31,550 nucleotides of DNA from RGIG8745 sp964554265 (lineage in GTDB: Bacteria > Bacteroidota > Bacteroidia > Bacteroidales > Bacteroidaceae), in assembly GCA_964554265.1 (NCBI GenBank), contig CAZKOB010000024.1, positions 1 to 31,550 on the forward strand, written 5' to 3'. The position numbers and the translations under genes were made by a program. Of this stretch, positions 24,376 to 31,550 are shown piece by piece. Each line of letters starts with the position of its first letter. The stretch's first letter is position 1. Below the pieces are notes generated by a model. That model was not told the DNA's origin, did not search any database, and saw only the letters and a program-made list of their open reading frames with translations.

Positions 24376-27288
24376 TTAATACCCGAATATTTCTTCCGTT
24401 GTCACGCGATGAACTGTTCCGATCTTTTCCAGCAGTTGCATGTCCAGCTCTTTTTCGTCTCCAAGGATCAGGTATTTGTATTTGCGGCCTTTGACATTCT
24501 TTTGTTGGAAGTCGATGACATCATCAAGTGTCATGTCCTTCACCTTGTTGTAGATGTCTGCGTTGATGTCGTGGTCGAGTCCGAGTTTGCGGGCTTTGTA
24601 GTAGCTGTTCAGAATAGCGGACTTGATGGTGCGTTCTGTAGCGAGGCGTTTAAGCAGGGATTCTTTGGCAAGAGGGAATGCTGTTTCTGATACAGGCATT
24701 TGTTCGATAATGTCGTTGAATACCTTGATACAGTCGCCCATTTTGTCGTTCTGTGAGATAATATACGTATTAAAACTGTTGGCCATACCTTTGCGGCTTG
24801 GAGTCTTATACCATGCCGATGCACTGTAGGCGAGTCCGCGTGATTCGCGAAGCTCTTGAAAAACAATGGAACTCATGTTGTCACCGAAGTACATGTTGAA
24901 GAGAGACAGCTGCGGAACAAGTGACGGGTCATATACTTGTCCGTTGTTGGAATACATCGTCATGTATATGTTCTTGGCTTCGTAAGGTGCGATATACACA
25001 GCTGTCTCCTGAGTCTCTGCCGGAACATAAACATTGTCGTCGGAAGCGGACAGAGGTTTCTTTGCCATCTTGTGTTTTTGGGAGATGAGTTTGATGACTT
25101 CTTTTTCTGGTTTGGGACCATAATAAATGATGGTCTGCCTGTAATTGCTCAAGTTCTTCATTCTGTCAAGCAAGGCCTGTGGATCTGCTTTTTTCAGCTC
25201 GTCCTCATTCATTATATTGGTATACATGTTGTTTGGTCCGTACATGCCCCATTGCCACAGACGTTGGAAGTTGGTCTTTTGTTTGAGTTTGTCCATTTCT
25301 CTCATCTTCAGTACATCCGAAACGTAGTTGGCATATACATCGGCATCGGCTTTGGCGTCATTTATCCATTCCTCACACAGCTGCATGGCTTTTTCCATGT
25401 TCTCCGACAGTCCGCTTATCCTTATTTGTGTGATGTCTTCATTCACATTGATGTATATGTTGCAGGCTATATGGTAAAGCTCTTTTTGCAGTTCTTCCGC
25501 CGATTTTTTTGAGGTTCCGAGAAGGTCTGTATAGTCGGCCGCAACCGACAATTCGCGGTCGTTTTTGTTTCCGTGGTCGAAAATGTAAGAAAGGTTGAAA
25601 AGTTCGTTGGTTGTATTCTGCTTGTACAGAAGTTCGTGGCCGCCTTTCAGTTCACATACATTCAGGTCTTTTTTATAGTCGATGAAAACCGGTTGTATTG
25701 GTTCCACAGTTGTGGTGGTAATATTCTTGACAAAGTCGCTTGTCTTGTCTCGGTTCATTTCTATAGGCGATATGGCCGGCTTTTCCATCTTTTTCTCATT
25801 CGGGTCTATGCCTTTGTGCTTGTAGATGCAGGCATAGCCGTCTGTGAGATATTCTGAGGCGAAACGTATAAGATCGGCTTTGGTTATTTTTTCAAGCCGT
25901 TCAAGTTCTTTGACTTTATCTTTCCATTCGATGCCGTTGGTGAAAGCGGATACAAACATGTCGGCTCTTGCCTCGTTGTTTTCCAGCTGTCTCATGTAAT
26001 CCAGTCTCAGATTGTTTACAATGGCTTCAAGGAGTGTTTCGTCAAATTCTCCTTTTGCAATCTTGCGGATTTCTTCAAGCATCAGGTCGCGTGCCTCTTC
26101 AAGGCTTTGTCCCTCTTTGGGATATGCCATAGCCAAGAACATGGAATAGTCGCTGAGTCCGCAATCGAAAGCTCCTGAAGCGAGCACTTTCTGTTGCTGG
26201 TTGAGGTTAAGGTCGAAAAGTCCGGCTTTGTTGTTGCTGACGAGTTGTGACGTAATCTTCAGGAAATCGTAGTTCTTGTCTTTCTGTCCGGGAAATCTCC
26301 AGCCTATGACCACCATGTCTGCTTCCGGTCCGTACACATCTTTGTATTGTGGTGATGTGATAGGTTCTTCTTTCTTGAATTGAAGCACCGGAAGCTGTGG
26401 ATTAGGTTGCCAGTCGCCAAAATACTTGTCTATGAGAGCCACTGTTTTATCCATGTCAAGCTCACCGCTCATGCAGATGGCTGTATTATTAGGCACATAC
26501 CACTGTTTATAATAGTTTTTGATGTTGGTGATAGAAGGATTCTTGAGCTGTTCTTGAGTGCCCAGTACCGTTTGCGTGCCATACGGATGATGAGGGAAAA
26601 GCATGGACATTATTCCTTCAAAGAATTTTTCCTGATCGCGGGTAAGCGAAATGTTTTTCTCTTCGTATACCGCTTCCAGTTCTGTATGGAATCCTCGTAT
26701 TACGTTGTCCTTGAAACGATTGGCCTGTATTTTTGCCCAGTTCTCGATTTCGTTTGAAGGAATATCTTCTGTATAGCAGGTGACATCTTCGCTGGTATAG
26801 GCATTCGTACCGTTTGCCCCTATATGTGCCATCAGTTTGTCATATTCGTTGGCTATTGCATATTTTGAAGCTTCGTATGATAGGCTGTCGATATGGTGGT
26901 ATATTGCAATTCTTGCAAGCGTGTCTGTGGTATGCCTGTATTTCTCAAAGCATACCTCTATGCTGTCGAGCAGCGGTTTTTCCGCTTCATAGTTCCATGT
27001 GCCGAAAGAGCGTGTTCCTTTGAACATGAGGTGCTCAAAGTAGTGGGCAAGTCCGGTTGTCTCTGCCGGATCGTTCTTTCCGCCTACACGTACAGCGATG
27101 TAGGTCTGTATGCGCGGTTGGTCTTCGTTCACTGTCAGGTATACTTTCAGTCCGTTGTCAAGCGTATAGATTCGTGCTTTCAGCGGATCACCGTCGACAG
27201 TTTCGTATTTGTACTGCTTTTGTGCAGTTGCTGTCGCTGCTGCTAACAACATTACGGCAGACACATACCAGTGTTTTAAGTGTCTCAT
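24376..27288 (-). CDS. M16-family zinc metallopeptidase (pitrilysin-like), exported
   Basis: A 970-residue M16 peptidase with a signal peptide (about 1-22, ending ATATAQ), so periplasmic or outer-membrane associated. The inverted zinc motif HxxEH is at 82-86 (HYFEH), with the distal Glu ligand in TELEAVYEEKN (202-212). The N-terminal half holds the active site. The C-terminal half is an inactive M16 repeat with the usual RESRGLAYSASAWY segment. Two-domain pairs in one chain match pitrilysin/insulinase layout, which degrades peptides inside a closed chamber. It starts 70 bases after the DUF4954 stop and is probably in the hflX-DUF4954-M16 transcript. Confidence 0.94.
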   Translation of the reverse strand: MRHLKHWYVSAVMLLAAATATAQKQYKYETVDGDPLKARIYTLDNGLKVYLTVNEDQPRIQTYIAVRVGGKNDPAETTGLAHYFEHLMFKGTRSFGTWNYEAEKPLLDSIEVCFEKYRHTTDTLARIAIYHHIDSLSYEASKYAIANEYDKLMAHIGANGTNAYTSEDVTCYTEDIPSNEIENWAKIQANRFKDNVIRGFHTELEAVYEEKNISLTRDQEKFFEGIMSMLFPHHPYGTQTVLGTQEQLKNPSITNIKNYYKQWYVPNNTAICMSGELDMDKTVALIDKYFGDWQPNPQLPVLQFKKEEPITSPQYKDVYGPEADMVVIGWRFPGQKDKNYDFLKITSQLVSNNKAGLFDLNLNQQQKVLASGAFDCGLSDYSMFLAMAYPKEGQSLEEARDLMLEEIRKIAKGEFDETLLEAIVNNLRLDYMRQLENNEARADMFVSAFTNGIEWKDKVKELERLEKITKADLIRFASEYLTDGYACIYKHKGIDPNEKKMEKPAISPIEMNRDKTSDFVKNITTTTVEPIQPVFIDYKKDLNVCELKGGHELLYKQNTTNELFNLSYIFDHGNKNDRELSVAADYTDLLGTSKKSAEELQKELYHIACNIYINVNEDITQIRISGLSENMEKAMQLCEEWINDAKADADVYANYVSDVLKMREMDKLKQKTNFQRLWQWGMYGPNNMYTNIMNEDELKKADPQALLDRMKNLSNYRQTIIYYGPKPEKEVIKLISQKHKMAKKPLSASDDNVYVPAETQETAVYIAPYEAKNIYMTMYSNNGQVYDPSLVPQLSLFNMYFGDNMSSIVFQELRESRGLAYSASAWYKTPSRKGMANSFNTYIISQNDKMGDCIKVFNDIIEQMPVSETAFPLAKESLLKRLATERTIKSAILNSYYKARKLGLDHDINADIYNKVKDMTLDDVIDFQQKNVKGRKYKYLILGDEKELDMQLLEKIGTVHRVTTEEIFGY

Positions 27289-27358
27289 TGTGTTCTGTAG
27301 TTTATGTTTATAAATATATGGATTTTGTTTGCCTTTTTTCGATGGTTATGGTGCGTTA

Positions 27359-29188
27359 TCATCTTACTTCGTCGATAAAATCTCTCAACAGCTGTTCCTC
27401 TACATCACCGAGGGCATATTCTTTTTCTGCATCATCACGGATCATCTTCAACCACCATGTATAAGCCTCTTCTGCACTTCTGTGCCAGTTGTCCATGTCT
27501 GTAGACCTCTCTGAGTCGCTGTTTGTGTGGCCATGCATAAGCATCAAAGCATAGTTTGATGCGTTCTGTTCATATTCTGTGTTTATGCCTTTTAATACAG
27601 CTGTGGCTTCATCGGAAGTGGTGACGGTTCCTTCGGATATGTCGTTTACAAGGGCGTTGATTTCCGCTTTAGGGGCAATCATGCCGCCGAGGTCCGTCCA
27701 TTGGTCAATCGGGTATGCATCGTGTTGCAGATACTTGTCGTCGCTGTAATCTGTTTCTTGCAGCAGGCCTTTGTTCTGTTTCAAGACAGTATGGATGAAC
27801 AGCCGTAGGGCAATGTCGTATAATTTTAGTCCGCGAATCAGTGCTGTACGCTTTATGTAACAGTTCTCATACTCATATTCTTCAATATCTTCGCCTTGCT
27901 GTGTGGCCAGGTCCCGGAGCAGCCTGATTCCCTCTGTGACTGATTGTGCGATATAAGGGTTGGGAAATGAAAATGTGATGATGTCGCGACGTGCGGACAG
28001 CGGACGCATGTCGCGTTTGCTCCATTTCCTCACATCTCGCCATGTGCCGACGGTCTTGAGATTGATTCCCGGCACAATATAGGTTTTCCCGCCTTGTGCG
28101 ATGATGTAGGAAAAAGGAAGATTCGGAATGTCCGGATGCTGTATCACTTTGCCCATTACCATAGAGAATGCACCGATGTGTGCCGGCCAGAGAATATGGC
28201 TTCCGGATGCAGTCTTTGTTCCGCGCTCAAGGATGCCCCAATGTATCGGTCCCATTTTGTAGGCATGATTGCTTTGGTTGGTGGCGGAACCGGCATTGTA
28301 GAATGAGAACTGGCCCCCGATGAGCAGTGTGGACTTGTGGTGTGAAGTGGAAAATGGACCGCAGAGCGCGGCGCATGCTTCTCCGTTGTCCATATACGAG
28401 TTGGCAAAGAACAGCGAGCTTTCGGCAGAGAAGCCTTTCCCTATATGGACGGATTCACCGATGAAACAGTTGTCTGTCTTTGCACCGTCTGTAACGGTTG
28501 CCCCACAGGCTACAACCGTGTTTTCCACGATGACATCTGCTCCTATATATGTAGGTGCGTCTTCCGTACTTAATATTGTCGCTGTGTTTATCCGGCTTGC
28601 ACCGGTGATTTCACAAGCCTCTCCAATAACGACATTGATGATTTCTCGTGTATGTAGAATACGTGTGTTGCATCCGATGGTTCCGTGTTCCATGATGGGA
28701 TGTGCCGCAACTTCACAGAGGGCCATTCTTCTTACACTTTCGTGCTTAAGCATAAGACACGCAAGCTGTGCCGTCAGTTTGTCATAGATGACCACATTCC
28801 CGTCTCCTCCTTCATTGAGTACAGAGATGACATTGCCGTTGCCGAAACTTGGTGTTCCTTGTGTGGATATGGTTCCGACATCGGAAATGTAGCATCCTTC
28901 GCAAACGTCATATCCGGATATATAGCTTCTGACATTCTCTATCAGGCAGTTGTCGCCGATTTTGACGTTTCTCAGTACGGCATTTTTTATGCCGCATCTT
29001 TTCAGAAAACCTTCTTCTGCTTGTATTGTTCCGTAGAGTGAGCCTATCTCCACACGTCCGTAGAAATCCACATTTCTTATGGCTTCTGTCCGGAACTCGT
29101 CTTCAGACACAAACACTTCCGTCCAGTTTTCTGCCGTACAGCCTTGTTCTTCAAGAACAGCTATTTCAAAATCAGTTAGGTTGCGCAT
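27359..29188 (-). CDS. DUF4954-family protein (predicted left-handed beta-helix)
   Basis: A 609-residue protein with the DUF4954 pattern, a family largely seen in Bacteroidetes and spirochaetes. The middle (about 45-310) has hexapeptide-like stretches (IGDNCLIENVRSYISG, GCNTRILHTREIINVVIGEA, TYIGADVIVENTVV, NCFIGESVHIG) suggesting a left-handed parallel beta-helix like sugar-nucleotide acyltransferases and pyrophosphorylases. The C-terminal part is alpha-helical (about 410-609). No signal peptide is seen. No catalytic residue can be assigned, so its function is unknown. It lies 96 bases after hflX and before the M16 gene. Confidence 0.85.
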   Translation of the reverse strand: MRNLTDFEIAVLEEQGCTAENWTEVFVSEDEFRTEAIRNVDFYGRVEIGSLYGTIQAEEGFLKRCGIKNAVLRNVKIGDNCLIENVRSYISGYDVCEGCYISDVGTISTQGTPSFGNGNVISVLNEGGDGNVVIYDKLTAQLACLMLKHESVRRMALCEVAAHPIMEHGTIGCNTRILHTREIINVVIGEACEITGASRINTATILSTEDAPTYIGADVIVENTVVACGATVTDGAKTDNCFIGESVHIGKGFSAESSLFFANSYMDNGEACAALCGPFSTSHHKSTLLIGGQFSFYNAGSATNQSNHAYKMGPIHWGILERGTKTASGSHILWPAHIGAFSMVMGKVIQHPDIPNLPFSYIIAQGGKTYIVPGINLKTVGTWRDVRKWSKRDMRPLSARRDIITFSFPNPYIAQSVTEGIRLLRDLATQQGEDIEEYEYENCYIKRTALIRGLKLYDIALRLFIHTVLKQNKGLLQETDYSDDKYLQHDAYPIDQWTDLGGMIAPKAEINALVNDISEGTVTTSDEATAVLKGINTEYEQNASNYALMLMHGHTNSDSERSTDMDNWHRSAEEAYTWWLKMIRDDAEKEYALGDVEEQLLRDFIDEVR

Positions 29189-29284
29189 GGTATATTGGGA
29201 TTTTGAGATGTGATAAAGTGTGGATGATGAGGCTTGGAAATCTTTATGCAGAGACTTGGTTTGCCGTTTTTCCGTTAATAGGAT

Positions 29285-30589
29285 TCAATATGCATTTCCG
29301 TCGACATCATAGTTCTGGAACAGAAAATCGTTGTAAGGATATTTCTGCACATGGAGCTCTTTGATTTTCTTGTACAGCCTCTCCTTTAGTTCCGGTATGT
29401 GCGTGAGTTTGGCCGCAGAGATGAAGAAGCAGTCTTCACCCAGTTTGGCCATCCATGTACGCATAAGCTCGTCGAGAGTGATGTTTTCCTTTGTGCGAGG
29501 TGTGAGGTCATCTTCGTCCTTCTCTATCCATGTGTAGGCATCTATCTTGTTGAAGACGATCATGCTCGGTTTGTCGCTTGCACCGAGATCTGCGAGTGTT
29601 CTTTCCACAACGCCGATTTGTTCCTCGAAGTCGGGATGGGAAATGTCCACAACGTGCAGGAGCAGGTCTGCTTCGCGCACCTCATCAAGTGTCGACTTGA
29701 ATGAATCGACAAGATCTGTCGGTAATTTGCGGATGAACCCAACCGTGTCGCTCAGCAGAAAAGGCAGATTTTCTATTATGACCTTTCTCACTGTCGTGTC
29801 GAGGGTGGCGAAAAGCTTGTTCTCTGCAAACACTTCGCTTTTGGCGAGCAGGTTCATCAATGTCGATTTGCCCACGTTGGTATAGCCCACGAGGGCTACA
29901 CGGATAAGGCGCCCCCTGTTCTTGCGCTGTGTCGTCTTTTGAGTGTCAATCTCCTTCAGACGCTCCTTCAGCAGTGCCATGCGGCCTCGGATGATACGCT
30001 GGTCCATTTCAAGCTGCGTTTCTCCCGGTCCTCTCAATCCCACGCTTCCTCCGCGCTGCCGTTCCAGATGGGTCCAGAGCCTCGTCAGACGAGGAAGCAT
30101 GTATTTGTATTGCGCCAGTTCCACCTGCGTCTTGGCTGCGACAGTCTGTGCTCTCATGGCGAAGATGTCGAGAATCAGCGATGTACGGTCGAGGATTTTC
30201 ACCTGTAAAGCCTTTTCTATGTTCCTTATCTGTTTGGCCGTCAGTTCATCATCGAAGATTACCATTCCGACAGTTTCCGGAATGTCCATCTCTTTCGGGT
30301 CCGTTATGCCGAGTTCATGGTATCGGTCACGGGCTTCATCGGCTGCATCCTCCTGCTCCTTTATATATTGGTGGATTTCTTCAAGTTTTCCGCTTCCGAT
30401 GTATGTCACACTGTTCGGGCCTGCCACTTTCTGTGTATATCGTTTGATGACTCTCGCTCCGGCTGTCTCTGCCAGAAATTCAAGTTCATCGAGATATTCG
30501 TTCGTCTTTCTCTCGCCTTGCTGAGGGGTTATCAGACCGACGATCACGGCTGTCTCTACTTTTGCTTCTGATATGACAAATTCTTTCAT
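29285..30589 (-). CDS. hflX: GTPase HflX
   Basis: Ribosome-associated GTPase of the Obg-HflX superfamily, able to split or rescue stalled 70S ribosomes under stress. The 434-residue product has the HflX N-domain (VGLITPQQGERKTNEYLDEL..., GSGKLEEI). An insertion of roughly 25 residues rich in Glu and Asp follows. Then come the linker helices with GGSVGLRGPGETQLEMD, and the G domain: G1 GYTNVGKST (about 235-243), G3 DTVGF, G4 NKID, G5 ISAAK. I start at the ATG at 30587-30589 (MKEFVISEAKVETA) instead of the one at 30613, because a perfect TAnnTTTG box covers 30611-30618. It leads a transcript with DUF4954 and M16. Confidence 0.96.
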   Translation of the reverse strand: MKEFVISEAKVETAVIVGLITPQQGERKTNEYLDELEFLAETAGARVIKRYTQKVAGPNSVTYIGSGKLEEIHQYIKEQEDAADEARDRYHELGITDPKEMDIPETVGMVIFDDELTAKQIRNIEKALQVKILDRTSLILDIFAMRAQTVAAKTQVELAQYKYMLPRLTRLWTHLERQRGGSVGLRGPGETQLEMDQRIIRGRMALLKERLKEIDTQKTTQRKNRGRLIRVALVGYTNVGKSTLMNLLAKSEVFAENKLFATLDTTVRKVIIENLPFLLSDTVGFIRKLPTDLVDSFKSTLDEVREADLLLHVVDISHPDFEEQIGVVERTLADLGASDKPSMIVFNKIDAYTWIEKDEDDLTPRTKENITLDELMRTWMAKLGEDCFFISAAKLTHIPELKERLYKKIKELHVQKYPYNDFLFQNYDVDGNAY

Positions 30590-30610
30590 GTTATGGTATG
30601 TTTCCGTGGA

Positions 30611-30618
30611 CAAAGATA
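30611..30618 (-). promoter_or_regulatory. hflX operon promoter, -7 box
   Basis: TATCTTTG on the minus strand fits TAnnTTTG. It overlaps an upstream in-frame ATG at 30613, which is why the downstream ATG is taken as the start. Confidence 0.55.
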
Positions 30619-30739
30619 CATCATAAAAAACAAAAAAGTAAGAGGCTGTTTGTTTTTATGGATATGAATTATTTTATTTCTTCCATTTTGAGCCTTGTTC
30701 CGCCTGTTTCTGTCAAATTTATCAGTCCGACTATCACTT

Positions 30740-31550
30740 GCAACAAGGCTGACGTCCTTATAAACCGGATCGGTTGTCCCCGCTTTCGCACTATCTGATT
30801 GTCATAAATTCCAAGCCTTTTTTTGACAATTTGAAATGTTAAAATTCAAGGCTCCGAGAATCGCGTAAAATCGACCGAACCCGACCAAAGTTCCATTTGC
30901 GCGATTCTAAGGCCGTTTTCGGACCTTGAAGTTCAAATGTAAAAATAATATAATTTGCATCTCAAAAAAAGATACATTTTTTCACATTCGATTGTGCTTC
31001 GTCTGAAAAAAGAGTACGCTGGAAATAAATTTCGTTCACCTTGAAAATTTGTTTAAAAGGCACTTTAAAAATATTTTCAAGGTGAACAAAATTTATTTTC
31101 AAGGTGAACGAGTTTGAAAACGTCCGTTTTTCGGACAGAAATCTGGTATTGCACAAGTTAATTTCTTAAAAAGTCTGAATCAGATTTTTCAATGCCACGA
31201 AAAACAAAGATGGATTTTGGCGGTGAAAAACAGGAATATCGGGCAAGTAATTTTATAACTCACTGATTATCAACACCTCTTATTTTTGTCACAACTTGTA
31301 CCTTTTGCACCTAAAACTGCATAGTTTTATAAAAATAGTATTTTGTTGATTATCAATTATTTATCAATAAAACTTCAAAAATTCGACGATTGACAGAATG
31401 TGAACGAATATTAATTATGTTAATAAGGCTCCGTTTTCTATGGGTGGGATTTGTGTCAAAAAGAAAGAAGAAATGTCTTAAAAAGACTCTGCTGTTTTTG
31501 CTTGTGTCTTCACAGACTCCTCCGTCGCTTCGCGCCACCTCCCCTAACTT
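30740..31550 (-). repeat. Structured repeat element, copy E (reverse orientation, cut by window end)
   Basis: Upstream of the hflX operon. Core hairpin arms are 31021-31047 and 31074-31100, with the distal nested fold about 30840-30935. It shares with copy B an extra end segment (30740-30798, containing ATAAACCGG). The right end carries the GC-rich motif CACAGACTCCTCC plus the start of the CTCCCCTAACTT palindrome (31511-31550), which continues beyond the window. A 64-codon frame across the core resembles that of other copies, but its conservation is explained by the hairpin. Confidence 0.85.

Noticed and set aside
24328..24385. ACGGTA/TACCGT inverted repeat after the M16 gene as a terminator
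   Set aside because: The arm is only six bases, the loop exceeds 35 bases and overlaps the M16 stop region, with no T tract on the minus strand.
1..31550. Insertion sequence or transposon as source of the repeats
   Set aside because: No transposase-like frame was seen in any gap, and the element ends are not simple terminal inverted repeats with visible target duplications. A distant autonomous partner remains possible.

Overview
The window reads as Bacteroidales chromosomal DNA, most likely Prevotellaceae or Bacteroidaceae. Three things point there. Most gene starts lack a Shine-Dalgarno sequence. Seven genes or operons are preceded by a TAnnTTTG -7 box, the Bacteroidetes sigma factor signature. 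The gene set (fused gamma-alpha KorA with KorB, DUF4954, a bacterial GH3-family protein, DUF3108, an Ig-like lipoprotein, BaiN/HI0933-type flavoprotein) is typical of gut Bacteroidales. I see no transposase, phage, CRISPR, tRNA or rRNA gene.

Layout. 1-844: repeat copy A and the aroB 3' hairpin. 845-2776: divergent aroB (-) and rfbC (+). 2895-7325: mutS, then the mscS-trmH pair, all on the minus strand. 7326-9359: a 2-kb gene-free, AT-rich region with two perfect DnaA boxes, an AT-rich tract, repeat copy B, a 54-bp perfect inverted repeat and 27-bp direct repeats. This is my candidate for the replication origin. 9360-13989: baiN (-), then korA-korB (+) with a strong terminator. 13990-15234: a possible small or degraded ORF and repeat copy C. 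15235-21457: minus-strand run GH3 > Ig-like lipoprotein > DUF3108, then gpmI with its own promoter. 21458-22561: repeat copy D. 22562-30589: minus-strand hflX > DUF4954 > M16 peptidase, then fumarate hydratase with its own promoter. 30740-31550: repeat copy E, running off the window.

The genes are core functions: shikimate pathway (AroB), dTDP-rhamnose synthesis (RfbC), mismatch repair (MutS), RNA methylation (TrmH family), osmotic protection (MscS family), glycolysis (GpmI), the anaerobic C4/reductive TCA branch (KorAB, fumarase), ribosome-associated GTPase (HflX) and envelope proteins.

The notable content is between the genes. Five diverged copies of a roughly 700-bp non-coding element lie in the larger intergenic gaps, two in one orientation and three in the other. 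Each carries nested inverted repeats. When the copies are compared by eye, the stems keep pairing: there is one compensatory C-G to G-C change, and most other departures are G.T pairs when read in the direction of copy A. That pattern would be expected of a structured RNA transcribed in that direction. Several copies end in a GC-rich palindromic motif that is also present by itself. I do not recognise this family from any described RNA or MITE class.
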